7,783 nt of DNA from Chloroflexota bacterium (GCA_012514615.1 JAAYZY010000544.1:1-7783), one strand, 5' to 3'; counted from the stretch's first letter, positions 1 through 7,022 are shown. Notes: a model not told the origin generated them from the sequence alone. Numbers and translations are program-made.

Positions 1-130
1 GGGCTTGGGGGTAGCCATGGGCGGCGGCGCGCCGGAAGCGCGGGCAGCTGCTGACTTGGTGGCCCCTTCCCTGGAAGACGACTGGCTGGCCTGGGCCGTG
101 GAGCGGCTGGTGCTGGGCGAGGGAGGCTAG
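1..130 (+). CDS. HAD-superfamily (Cof-type) phosphatase, C-terminal end only
   Basis: This is the last 42 codons of a gene that begins before the window; the first full codon starts at base 2 and the TAG stop is at 128-130. The visible protein ends with GVAMGGG, then PEARAAADLV, then LEDDWLAWAVERLVL. This matches the usual C-terminal pattern of Cof-type HAD hydrolases, in which a GVAMGNA segment is followed by a K/R-AAADYVT segment, an S-N-ED-GVA stretch and a final helix. Those enzymes are cytoplasmic phosphatases acting on small phosphorylated metabolites such as sugar phosphates or FMN. The family's usual Asn after MG is Gly here. The catalytic Asp motifs lie outside the window, so activity and substrate cannot be judged. 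The stop is 4 bases before the next start, which suggests co-transcription. Confidence 0.6.
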   Translation, partial: GLGVAMGGGAPEARAAADLVAPSLEDDWLAWAVERLVLGEGG

Positions 131-134
131 GGCG

Positions 135-761
135 GTGGAGACGCGATCGTGGCCTGTGGCGGAGGAAGGGTGGCTGGCTGCAACGCTAGAGGCGCTGCGT
201 GACGGCGGCGTGGTAGCCTTCCCCACCGACACGGGCTACGGCCTGGGGGCCGACCCCCGCAACGCGGCGGCGGTCCAGTCGCTCTACACGGCCAAGGGCC
301 GCCCCGAGGGCAAGGCCATTCCCCTGCTGTTGGGGGCAGCGGAGCAGATGCGCCAGGTGAGCAATGATGTGCCGGCTGCGGCAGCGGCGCTGGCGGCCCG
401 CTTCTGGCCCGGCCCGCTGACGCTGGTGCTGCCGGCCGCGGCGATGGTGCTGCCGGACGTGCGCGCCGGCGGCGACACGGTGGCGGTGCGCATGCCGGCC
501 CACCTGGTGGCCTTGCGCCTGCTGGCGGCTTTCGGGCATCCGCTGGCGGTGACCAGCGCCAACCGCAGCGGCCGGCCATCGCCGGTGGATGCAGCGGCGG
601 TCTTGGCGCAGCTCAGTGGGCGCATCCCGCTGGTGGTGGATGGGGGGGCGTGCCCGGGCGGCTTGGCCTCCACGGTGCTGAGCCTGGCCGGCGACCGACC
701 GCGCCTCTTGCGGGCGGGGCCTGTGCCATGGGAGGCGATCGCAGCCTGCTTGGGCTTGTGA
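135..761 (+). CDS. tsaC: L-threonylcarbamoyladenylate synthase (TsaC/Sua5/YwlC family)
   Basis: This cytoplasmic enzyme makes threonylcarbamoyl-AMP from threonine, bicarbonate and ATP, the first step of the t6A modification at position 37 of ANN-decoding tRNAs. The 208-residue protein is a single YrdC domain. Visible motifs are PTDTGYGLG at residues 30-38, the KxR motif (K54, R56) followed by PL, WPGPLT near 91-96, the SxN motif (S141, N143) and a C-terminal STVLSL then LLRAG. The length fits the short TsaC/YwlC type without the extra C-terminal Sua5 domain. The start is GTG, chosen because GGGAGG at 121-126 sits 8 bases upstream and the YrdC fold begins soon after; the next Met is at residue 72, inside the domain. 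The gene starts 4 bases after the HAD gene and is followed by rpiB. A similar closeness of ywlC and ywlF (rpiB) is known in Bacillus subtilis. Confidence 0.95.
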   Translation: METRSWPVAEEGWLAATLEALRDGGVVAFPTDTGYGLGADPRNAAAVQSLYTAKGRPEGKAIPLLLGAAEQMRQVSNDVPAAAAALAARFWPGPLTLVLPAAAMVLPDVRAGGDTVAVRMPAHLVALRLLAAFGHPLAVTSANRSGRPSPVDAAAVLAQLSGRIPLVVDGGACPGGLASTVLSLAGDRPRLLRAGPVPWEAIAACLGL

Positions 762-790
762 CGCCAGAGACATTGAAGAGGGGGTACCCC

Positions 791-1249
791 ATGCGTATCG
801 CCATCGGCAGCGACCACGCCGGCTACCAACTGAAGGAACTGGTGGGTCAGTGGCTGACTGACCTGGGCCACGAGGTGCGTGACTTCGGCACACAAGGCAG
901 CGAATCCACCGACTACCCCCGGTATGGCCGGCTGGTGGCGGAAGCGGTGGCCGAGGGCGAGGCTGAGCGCGGCGTCCTGGTGTGCGGGACCGGCATCGGC
1001 ATGTCCATCACCGCAAACAAGGTGCCCGGGGTGCGGGCGGCGGTCTGCCACGACGCGTTCACCACACGGTTGTGTCGGGCTCACAACGACGCCAACGTCC
1101 TCTGCCTTGGGGCGCGGGTGCTGGGGGAGGGAGTGGTGCAGGACCTGCTGCCCCTCTTCCTGGATACGCCGTTTGAAGGCGGCCGACACACTCGCCGTCT
1201 GGGGTTGATCTGCGCCCTGGAAGAAGACGCTCCACGTCGGGCCGGGTAG
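791..1249 (+). CDS. rpiB: Ribose-5-phosphate isomerase B
   Basis: The 152-residue cytoplasmic enzyme interconverts ribose 5-phosphate and ribulose 5-phosphate in the pentose phosphate pathway. It belongs to the RpiB/LacAB family. Residues 6-11 read GSDHAG (phosphate and ring-opening region, D8 and H9), residues 65-70 read CGTGIG with the expected catalytic Cys at 65, residues 87-90 read HDAF, and H98-N99 sit in the HNDANVLCLGAR block. The Cys type is as in Escherichia coli, unlike the Ser form of mycobacteria. The reading frame is open back to about 650, but ATG 791 is the right start: it is preceded by AGAGGGG at 777-784 with a gap of 6 bases and opens directly with the conserved MRIAIGSDHAG strand. 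It lies 29 bases after tsaC and 10 bases before the glycosyltransferase gene. Related galactose-6-phosphate and allose-6-phosphate isomerases share the fold, so substrate is inferred. Confidence 0.95.
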   Translation: MRIAIGSDHAGYQLKELVGQWLTDLGHEVRDFGTQGSESTDYPRYGRLVAEAVAEGEAERGVLVCGTGIGMSITANKVPGVRAAVCHDAFTTRLCRAHNDANVLCLGARVLGEGVVQDLLPLFLDTPFEGGRHTRRLGLICALEEDAPRRAG

Positions 1250-1259
1250 GGGGAAGGCC

Positions 1260-2363
1260 GTGCTGGTGGGGATCGATGCGAGCCGAGCCGCCATCTCCGG
1301 GCGGACGGGCACCGAGACCTACTCGCTGTACCTGATCCGCGAGGTGCTGCGACAGGGGACCGGGCACCGTTTCCGCTTGTACTTCCGCGAGGCCGACCAG
1401 GCCGCGCTCTTCCCGCGGGATGCGGCGCGCTGGGAGGCCCGAACCATCCCCTTCCCTCGGCTCTGGACGCATGCGCGTCTTTCGTGGGAGATGCTCACCC
1501 GGCAGCCCCAGGCCCTGTGGGTGCCAGCGCACGTGCTGCCCCTGGTGCGGCCTGCTTGCACCCTGGCCTCGGTCCACGATCTGGGCTACCTCTACGTGCC
1601 GGAGGCGCATCGCCCCTTCGACCGCTGGTACCTTCACTGGAGCACCCGCTTCAACTGCCGGGCGGCCAGCCGGGTGCTGGCCCTCTCGGCGGCGACCCGG
1701 GACGACCTGATGCGGGCCTACGGCGTCCTTGCGGAGCGGGTCACGGTGGTCTACCCGGGGGTGCGGCCGGGAATGGGCCGGGAGCCCGAGGGGGCGGTGG
1801 CTGAGGCGCGGCGTCGGTATGGCCTGGATGGGCCGTACTTCCTCTACGTAGGCACGCTCCAGCCGCGCAAGAACCTGCTCCGCTTGCTGCAGGCGTTCGC
1901 CCAGGCTCGCGGCGCGGGGGCTGCCTCGGGGGCGTTGTTGGTGCTGGCAGGCAAGGACGGCGGCCTTCTGCCGGCGCTGCAGGCTGAGGCGCAGCGGATG
2001 GGGCTGGGCCAGGCGGTGCGCTTCCCGGGCTACGTGGACGACGCCGACCTGTCGGCCCTCTACAGCGGGGCGCTGGCTTTCGTCTTCCCCTCCCTTTACG
2101 AAGGATTCGGGCTGCCCATTGTGGAAGCCATGACCTGCGGCGCGCCGGTGCTCTGCTCGGGCACCACAGGCTGCCGGGAAGCCGCCGGCGACGCCGCGTG
2201 CTTGGTGGATCCCCTGGACGTGGCCGCCATGACGGCCGGCCTTTCGGCCCTGGCCAGCGATGCAGGGCTGCGGCAGGCGCTTTCGGCCAAGGGGTCGCTG
2301 CAGGCTTCCAGGTTCTCTTGGGCGAAGGCCGCGCAGCAGGTGCTGGCAGCGTTGGAGGGGTGA
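1260..2363 (+). CDS. Glycosyltransferase family 4 (GT-B fold)
   Basis: This 367-residue protein is a retaining GT4-type glycosyltransferase that would move a sugar from a nucleotide donor onto a glycan or lipid acceptor at the cytoplasmic face of the membrane. The N-terminal Rossmann half starts MLVGIDASR with a GRTGTETY loop at about 14-21, matching the Gly-rich acceptor-side loop. The C-terminal half starts near residue 192 with YFLYVGT, has PRKN at 202-205 (donor-phosphate contact region) and the EX7E motif from E281 to E289 within the PSLYEGFGLPIVEAM block, followed by a GCREAAG segment and VDPLD. No signal peptide or membrane segment is seen. The start is GTG with GGGGGAAGG at about 1249-1257 just upstream. 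The donor sugar cannot be read from sequence. Its neighbours, a TagA-like enzyme and a sugar kinase, suggest a role in a surface polysaccharide or a wall-linked polymer. Confidence 0.9.
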   Translation: MLVGIDASRAAISGRTGTETYSLYLIREVLRQGTGHRFRLYFREADQAALFPRDAARWEARTIPFPRLWTHARLSWEMLTRQPQALWVPAHVLPLVRPACTLASVHDLGYLYVPEAHRPFDRWYLHWSTRFNCRAASRVLALSAATRDDLMRAYGVLAERVTVVYPGVRPGMGREPEGAVAEARRRYGLDGPYFLYVGTLQPRKNLLRLLQAFAQARGAGAASGALLVLAGKDGGLLPALQAEAQRMGLGQAVRFPGYVDDADLSALYSGALAFVFPSLYEGFGLPIVEAMTCGAPVLCSGTTGCREAAGDAACLVDPLDVAAMTAGLSALASDAGLRQALSAKGSLQASRFSWAKAAQQVLAALEG

Positions 2364-2381
2364 GACGATGGGGGACCGCCG

Positions 2382-3152
2382 ATGACGGGGGCGGAAGAGC
2401 TGGGCGGCGTTCCGCGGGTGTCGGTGTTGGGGGTGTTCGTCCACCGCGTCAGCCTGGAGGAGTCCGTCCGGCGGGTGGGCCAGGCGGTGCTGACCGGGCG
2501 CTCGTTCCAGATCGCCACGGTGAACCCGGAGTTCATCATGGCGGCCCGGCGCGATGGGGAGTTCCTGGAGGTGTTGCGGCGCGCTGACCTGGCCCTGGCC
2601 GATGGACAGGGTGTGGTCTGGGCCTCTCGCCTCTTGGGTAGCCCCCTGCCCGAGCGGGTGGCCGGCGTCGACCTGATGGAGAGGCTGTGCGCTTGGGCCG
2701 CCGGGGCCGGCGTGGCTGTCTACCTGTTGGGGGCGCGGCCGGGGGTGGCTGAGCGAACCGCCGTGGTGCTGCAGGAGCGCTGGCCAGGCCTGCAGGTGGC
2801 CGGCTGCTACGCCGGTTCCCCGAACCTGGCCGACGAGGAGGAGATCGTCGGGCGGGTTAGGGCGTCGGGGGCGCGCCTGCTCTTCGTGGCCTACGGCGCG
2901 CCGCAGCAAGACAAATGGATCGCCCGCAACGTGCCGCGCTTGGGCGCGGTGGCGGCCATGGGCGTCGGCGGTAGCTTCGACTTCCTGGCTGGCGTGGTGC
3001 CGCGGGCCCCGCTGTGGATGCAGCGCCGAGGTGTGGAGTGGCTGTATCGTCTGCTGCGCCAGCCGTGGCGCTGGCGGCGGATGTTGGCGCTGCCGCATTT
3101 CGTCTGGTTGGTGCTGCGTGAACGGGGCAGGAGGGAAGCCAGTGGCGGTTGA
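2382..3152 (+). CDS. WecG/TagA/CpsF-family (GT26) glycosyltransferase
   Basis: Members of this family add N-acetylmannosamine (TagA) or N-acetylmannosaminuronic acid (WecG) to undecaprenyl-diphosphate-linked GlcNAc at the inner face of the cytoplasmic membrane, the committed step of wall teichoic acid or enterobacterial common antigen. The 256-residue protein shows the family order: RVSVLGV near the start, TVNPEF with T46, DLALADGQG with D74 (the position proposed as catalytic base), RVAGVDLM, the VAYGAPQQDKW block (Y171 to W179), and GGSFDFLAG followed by PRAP at 207-210. The C-terminal tail from residue 212 is rich in Trp and Arg, as expected for the appendage that binds the membrane and closes the active site in TagA. 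The ATG has GGGGA at 2370-2374, 7 bases upstream. The ATG at 2368 is out of frame. The end overlaps the next gene by 11 bases. The donor sugar is not known here. Confidence 0.92.
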   Translation: MTGAEELGGVPRVSVLGVFVHRVSLEESVRRVGQAVLTGRSFQIATVNPEFIMAARRDGEFLEVLRRADLALADGQGVVWASRLLGSPLPERVAGVDLMERLCAWAAGAGVAVYLLGARPGVAERTAVVLQERWPGLQVAGCYAGSPNLADEEEIVGRVRASGARLLFVAYGAPQQDKWIARNVPRLGAVAAMGVGGSFDFLAGVVPRAPLWMQRRGVEWLYRLLRQPWRWRRMLALPHFVWLVLRERGRREASGG

Positions 3153-4152
3153 AGCGACAGACAGGGCGCTCCTGCTGGCGGCGCTGGAGAAGGTGAGCCA
3201 GGGCGCGGTGCTGGTGCTGGGCGACCTCTACCTGGATGAGTACATCGTGGGGCGGGCGCAGCGCCTCTCGCGCGAAGCGCCCATCCCGGTACTGGAGTTC
3301 GAGCGTCAGTTTGTCTTGCCTGGCGGGGCGGCCAACCCGGCCTGCAACCTGGCCTCCTTGGGCTGCCAGGTGGAACAGGTGGGCGTGGTGGGGGCCGACC
3401 CGGAGGCTCAGGTTTTGCTGGCGGCACTGGCCCTCCGGGGCATCGGGACCGGCGGCGTGGTGGTCGACCGAGAACGCCCCACCACCAAGAAGACGCGGGT
3501 CCTTGCTCAGGGGGCCCAGCGTTTCCCGCAGCAGGTGGCCCGGGTGGACCGCCAAGACCGCCGCCCGGTGGAGGGGGCCGTGCAGGCGGCGCTGCAGGCC
3601 AGGCTGGCGGAGCAGCTGCCGAGTTGCCGGGCGCTCTTGGTCTCGGACTACCGCAGCGGTGCGGTGACGGAGGCCCTGGCGGCCGCGGCCCGGGACTTGG
3701 CCCACCGTTCCGGCGCGCTGGCTACTGCCGACTCGCAAGGCAACCTTCGCAAGTTCGCCGGCTACGACCTGCTGAAGTGCAACCGCGGGGAGGCCGAGGC
3801 GGCTCTGGGGCAGCCGTTTGGCGTTGAGGCAGAGGTTCGGTTGGGGGCCGAGGCGCTGGTGCGCCTGGCTGCGGTGCGGGCGGTGGTGGTGACGCTGGGG
3901 GGCGAGGGGCTGGCTTTGTGCACCGCCGATGGTGGCTACTGGCGGCTGCCGGCAGCCAACCGCTCGGAAGTCTACGACGTGACGGGCGCGGGCGACACGG
4001 TCATCGCCCTGCTCACCGCCGGTCGCTTGGCCGGCCTGCCCTGGCCGTTGGCCGCCGCCCTGGCCAACCTGGGCGCAGGGCTGGTGGTGCGCAAGCTGGG
4101 CAACGCCACGCCCACCCCCGAGGAGCTGCGCTGGGCCATCGAGCAGGGGTAG
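3142..4152 (+). CDS. PfkB-family sugar kinase, like the kinase domain of HldE/RfaE
   Basis: This 336-residue cytoplasmic kinase belongs to the ribokinase/PfkB family. GGAANPACNLASLG begins at residue 61 (first PfkB signature) and DVTGAGDT at 279-286 carries the anion-hole glycines and catalytic Asp D285. Several features point to the heptose kinase subgroup: the order GD-YLDEYIVG, then R-SREAPIPVLE, then RPTTKKTRV, an RVDRQD segment, LLVSDYRSG and CNRGEAE. In HldE this domain makes D-glycero-beta-D-manno-heptose 1,7-bisphosphate from heptose 7-phosphate. The C-terminal nucleotidyltransferase domain of bifunctional HldE is absent, so this would be a stand-alone HldA type. The frame is open back to 3031, but GTG 3142 is preferred because GGAGGGA at 3130-3136 lies 5 bases upstream and earlier codons overlap the TagA-like gene deeply. 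The 11-base overlap suggests translational coupling. Another sugar phosphate as substrate is possible. Confidence 0.85.
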   Translation: MAVEATDRALLLAALEKVSQGAVLVLGDLYLDEYIVGRAQRLSREAPIPVLEFERQFVLPGGAANPACNLASLGCQVEQVGVVGADPEAQVLLAALALRGIGTGGVVVDRERPTTKKTRVLAQGAQRFPQQVARVDRQDRRPVEGAVQAALQARLAEQLPSCRALLVSDYRSGAVTEALAAAARDLAHRSGALATADSQGNLRKFAGYDLLKCNRGEAEAALGQPFGVEAEVRLGAEALVRLAAVRAVVVTLGGEGLALCTADGGYWRLPAANRSEVYDVTGAGDTVIALLTAGRLAGLPWPLAAALANLGAGLVVRKLGNATPTPEELRWAIEQG

Positions 4153-4156
4153 CGAC

Positions 4157-4897
4157 CTAGCGCTGGCAGGCGGCGACGAATGCGGCGAACAGCTTGAGGC
4201 CGTGATCTGGGTGAGCGGTGAGCTCTTCCGGGTGCCACTGCACCCCCAAGGCGAAGGGATGGCCTGGCGCTTCCACGGCTTCCACCAGGCCGTCGGGGGC
4301 GTGGGCCACGGCGCGCCAGCCCAAGGCCAGGCGGTGCAGCCCCTGATGGTGCATGCTGTTCACCGGCAGGGTCGCCTGGGTCAGGATGCCGTGCAGGCGG
4401 CTCCCCAAGGTCAGAGCCACTGTGTGGCTGAGGTGATCGCGGGCGAAGTTCGGGTAGAAGAAGGCGTGGGGCGCCCCTTCGGGGCGCTGAGCCGGCAGGT
4501 CTTGGTAGAGGGTGCCGCCGCTGGCCACGTTGAGCAACTGGATGCCTCGGCAGATGCCCAGGATCGGGCGGCAGTGCTCCAGGGCCAAGGCAGCCAGGCG
4601 CAGCTCGGTGTGATCCCGCTGTGCGGTCACCTTGCCCAGAGCCGGGTGCGGCTCCTGCCGGTAGAAGGCCGGGTGAACGTCCTCGCCGCCTGCTAGCAGC
4701 AGCCCATCCAAACGGGCGAAGAGGGAGCGTAGGGCCGCGCTTTCCATCTCCAAAGGGATGCAGAGGGGCGCGGCCCCGGCGGCGGTCAGGGCCCGCAGGT
4801 AGGGCAGGCTCATGGCCTGCACCGGCGCACGGTGGTACAAGGCCGACTCGTCGGCGCGGCAGGGGACTCCGATGACGGGAGGCGGGGTGGGCGACAC
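4157..4897 (-). CDS. PuuD-like class I glutamine amidotransferase (gamma-glutamyl-GABA hydrolase family)
   Basis: The 246-residue protein is a peptidase C26-type class I glutamine amidotransferase. The founding member, PuuD, hydrolyses gamma-glutamyl-GABA in putrescine breakdown, and relatives cleave other gamma-glutamyl amides. The nucleophile elbow reads GICRGIQ with C115, and the His/Glu pair is in QWHPE (H222, E224), so the triad is complete. Other family marks are VIGVPCR at the start, LLLAGGEDVHP near 67-76 (the oxyanion-side GG-D segment) and VNSMHHQ at 179-185. No signal peptide is seen. The start is GTG, with GGAG on the minus strand 8 bases before it; an ATG just upstream is in another frame. 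Its stop is 4 bases from the stop of the convergent kinase gene, and it reads away from the GT-C gene. It appears to be a single-gene unit with its own promoter. The substrate is not given by the context. Confidence 0.93.
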   Translation of the reverse strand: MSPTPPPVIGVPCRADESALYHRAPVQAMSLPYLRALTAAGAAPLCIPLEMESAALRSLFARLDGLLLAGGEDVHPAFYRQEPHPALGKVTAQRDHTELRLAALALEHCRPILGICRGIQLLNVASGGTLYQDLPAQRPEGAPHAFFYPNFARDHLSHTVALTLGSRLHGILTQATLPVNSMHHQGLHRLALGWRAVAHAPDGLVEAVEAPGHPFALGVQWHPEELTAHPDHGLKLFAAFVAACQR

Positions 4898-4932
4898 AGC
4901 GCGATCTCCATGGGCTGCAGACTGGTGGCGGC

Positions 4933-4961
4933 ATTATACGCCTGAGGCGGCCGCAGGGCAA
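4933..4961 (-). promoter_or_regulatory. Sigma-70-type promoter of the PuuD-like gene
   Basis: Read on the minus strand, TTGCCC (4961 to 4956) is followed by a 17-base spacer and a perfect TATAAT (4938 to 4933). The predicted start of transcription is near 4926, giving a 5' leader of about 29 nt with the GGAG site and the GTG start at 4897. The -10 box is one of the few AT-rich spots in this GC-rich region. It fills most of the 78-base gap between the divergent PuuD-like and GT-C genes. Confidence 0.75.
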
Positions 4962-4975
4962 CCTGGGAGGGCCGC

Positions 4976-6919
4976 GTGAGCAAGCGCGCCTTGTCGGGGC
5001 GGCGGGCCGAGGCGGCCGTAGGCATCCTGCTGCTGCTCCTGGCCCTGCTGCTCTACCTGACCACACTGGACGATGGCCTGGAGCTACGGGAGCTGCGCGG
5101 CGGCGACCTGATCACCCACCAATACGCCCAGGTGCAGGCGCGGCCGGCCAATGCTCCGGGCTACCCACTATACACCATGGGCGGGTGGCTCTGGTTCCGC
5201 CTGGGGAAGGCCCTGCTGGGGCGGTGGCTGAACCCCACCGCGGTGCTGTCCCTCTACTCAACCTTCTGGGCCTTGGCCGCGCTGTGGGTGTGCTACGCCC
5301 TGGCGCTGGGAGCGACCGGGCGGCGCCCGCTGCTGGCGGCGCTGCCCACCGCCTTCTTGGCCTGCACCTACTTCTTCTGGTACTACGCCGTCACCACCGA
5401 GCAGTACGCCTCGGTAGTGTTGCAGACGTTGGTGATGGTGTGGCTGGCGTTTCGCTGGCAGCAAGAACGGAGAGACCGCTGGCTGGCGGCCTTGGCCTTT
5501 GCCTGTGGCCTTTCCCTGGCCCACATGGTGACAGCGCTGCTGTTGGCGCCGGCTCTGCTCTGGTTCGTGTGGCGGCAGGAGCCCGGGGTGTGGCGCAGGC
5601 CCCGCTTGCTGGGCTGGTGCGCCGCCGCAGCTCTGCTCCCGCTGCTGGCCTACCTCTACGTCTACCGCCAGGGGACGGCGCATCCGGAGTGGTGGGGCCA
5701 GGGCGACTGGCCCAACGCTTGGCGCTGGTTCGTCAGCTTTGTGAGCACGGGGCAAGGGCGGAGTGAGCTCACCTGGACGCTGGGGCCGCCGACCCCGGAA
5801 TTCCCGCTCTTGGTGGCGCGGGAGATGACCTGGCCAGGCCTGCTGGCGGCGTTGGCCGGCATTCTGACGCTGGAGCGGCGGCGAGCGGTCCTGCTGCTGG
5901 GGGGGCTGGCGCTCTACCTGGCCTTCTGCTACGTGGACCGCCACGGCAACTGGTACCAGGTGTGGATGCCCATGTACGGGCTGCTGGCGCTGGGTCTGGC
6001 GGCCGGCGCAGGCTGGGCCCGGGAGCGGCTGCAGCAGGTGGCAGACCGGCGGCTGAGCCGCATGGGGCAGGCGGCGCTCCTCGCGGCGCTGCTGCTGTTG
6101 GTGGGCAACCGCCTGCTGACCAACTGGCCGGCCGCCGACCAGCGCGGCCGGGAGGCCGACGACGGACTGTGGGCAGGGCAGGCGATCTTGGCTGATGGGC
6201 CGGCCGAACGAGCCGGCGTCTTCGGGCAGACCGACGAGTTGCTCTCGCTGCAGTACGTGACGCAGATCTGGGGGCAGCGGCCGGACGTTCGCCCTCTGGG
6301 CGCAGTGGAAGCGGCGGCGGAGTTGGAGGCCGGCGAGACGCTGTATGTCTTGGCTGGGGCGTTGCCCCTGCTATGGGCGGAGGTGTCGGCCGACGCCCGC
6401 CTCACCTCGGCTGGGCTGATCCTGGCCCAGGCAAGCGCCGCTCCCATCTCCCAGATGCCCAGCCCTGGGGCCCGGCCCCTGCAGCAGGCGGTGGGGGAGG
6501 GGATGCGGATGTTGGCCTACCAGGTCCGGCCGGCTTGTGCTCTGCCGGAGGCCACCAGGCGCTACCTGGGCGTTTCGGCCGACCCGGGCGTGGTGCATCT
6601 CACGCTCTGGTGGCAGCGGTCAGGCAGCTTGGTGGACGACGCCTCGCTTTCGCTGCGGGCGACTCGGGGAGGACAGCTTGTCTTCGTGGGGGCTGGCTTG
6701 GTCCAGCATGACCAGGGGGCGCCGGTGTGGGGGCACTGGCCCCCATCCCGCTGGGCCCAGGGTGAGGTGGTACGCGATGACTACCTGCTGCCCTTTGCTG
6801 AGGCCTGGCCCTACGATGGGTTGGCGGTGGTACCGTACCGAGTGACCGGGCGCGGCTTTGTGGAACTGGCGGGGGCGGCCTGGCCGTTGGCCCCGCGGGA
6901 GGCCGCTTGCGAGAGGTGA
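4976..6919 (+). CDS. Polytopic GT-C/DUF2723 (TMEM260-like) membrane protein, probable glycosyltransferase
   Basis: This 647-residue protein looks like a GT-C-fold integral membrane enzyme that would use a lipid-linked sugar at the outer face of the membrane. A positively charged start is followed by TM1 at about 13-31, then a loop with D32, D33 and D44 and the motif NAPGYPLY at 59-66, which corresponds to the HPPGYPLY hallmark of DUF2723/TMEM260-type proteins. About nine or ten further hydrophobic segments reach residue 382 (for example 88-112, 117-138, 169-199, 211-230, 304-320, 329-346, 365-382). Residues 383-647 look soluble; about 505-635 resemble a beta-sandwich module, with HLTLWWQ, QHDQGAPVWG and W-QGEVVRDDYLLP, that I associate with Chloroflexota membrane glycosyltransferases. 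The start is GTG, with GGGAGGG at 4965-4971. No clear + strand promoter was found in the gap. The acceptor is unknown. Confidence 0.82.
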   Translation: MSKRALSGRRAEAAVGILLLLLALLLYLTTLDDGLELRELRGGDLITHQYAQVQARPANAPGYPLYTMGGWLWFRLGKALLGRWLNPTAVLSLYSTFWALAALWVCYALALGATGRRPLLAALPTAFLACTYFFWYYAVTTEQYASVVLQTLVMVWLAFRWQQERRDRWLAALAFACGLSLAHMVTALLLAPALLWFVWRQEPGVWRRPRLLGWCAAAALLPLLAYLYVYRQGTAHPEWWGQGDWPNAWRWFVSFVSTGQGRSELTWTLGPPTPEFPLLVAREMTWPGLLAALAGILTLERRRAVLLLGGLALYLAFCYVDRHGNWYQVWMPMYGLLALGLAAGAGWARERLQQVADRRLSRMGQAALLAALLLLVGNRLLTNWPAADQRGREADDGLWAGQAILADGPAERAGVFGQTDELLSLQYVTQIWGQRPDVRPLGAVEAAAELEAGETLYVLAGALPLLWAEVSADARLTSAGLILAQASAAPISQMPSPGARPLQQAVGEGMRMLAYQVRPACALPEATRRYLGVSADPGVVHLTLWWQRSGSLVDDASLSLRATRGGQLVFVGAGLVQHDQGAPVWGHWPPSRWAQGEVVRDDYLLPFAEAWPYDGLAVVPYRVTGRGFVELAGAAWPLAPREAACER

Positions 6920-6934
6920 GGCGCTGCGCACGAG

Positions 6935-6957
6935 CCCCCGAGTCATCGGGCGGATTT
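6935..6957 (+). terminator. Possible weak terminator after the GT-C gene
   Basis: CCCGA (6937-6941) and TCGGG (6946-6950) form a 5-bp stem with a GTCA loop. It may be lengthened by two G-C pairs across a bulge, and it is followed by the short run ATTT. It lies about 15 bases after the GT-C stop and touches the -35 box of the rpoB promoter. The T-run is too short for a confident intrinsic terminator. Confidence 0.3.
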
Positions 6958-6984
6958 GACATCCCTTGCCAACTCTGCTATCAT
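6956..6984 (+). promoter_or_regulatory. Housekeeping sigma promoter of rpoB
   Basis: A perfect -35 box TTGACA (6956-6961) is separated by exactly 17 bases from TATCAT (6979-6984), which matches the -10 consensus at five of six positions. Transcription should start near 6991, leaving a leader of about 245 nt before the rpoB ATG. The quality of both boxes in such GC-rich DNA makes chance unlikely. It means rpoB is transcribed independently of the GT-C gene. Confidence 0.88.
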
Positions 6985-7022
6985 ACTGTTTTGCGAGAAT
7001 TCGGTGATACTCTGCGCCCCAG

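Noticed and set aside
650..790. N-terminal extension of rpiB back to 650.
   Set aside because: It would overlap tsaC by more than 100 bases and adds residues without RpiB similarity. ATG 791 has a good ribosome site and starts the conserved fold.
186..1312. Long - strand open frames opposite tsaC and rpiB.
   Set aside because: They are composition artefacts of GC-rich coding DNA. The + strand proteins here carry full conserved motifs.
1059..3098. A 679-codon open frame on the - strand.
   Set aside because: It lies opposite four well-identified genes, has a low-complexity Arg/Pro/Gln/His-rich composition typical of antisense frames in GC-rich DNA, and matches no family.
3031..3141. N-terminal extension of the sugar kinase back to 3031.
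   Set aside because: It lies inside the TagA-like gene in another frame and encodes a Cys/Arg-rich stretch unlike PfkB proteins. GTG 3142 has a good Shine-Dalgarno site.
3972..5066. A 364-codon - strand open frame overlapping the PuuD-like gene.
   Set aside because: It is in a different frame from the real gene with its complete Cys-His-Glu triad, and its product is low complexity.
7005..7011. TGATACT as a second -10 box in the rpoB leader.
   Set aside because: No -35-like hexamer lies at an acceptable distance upstream.
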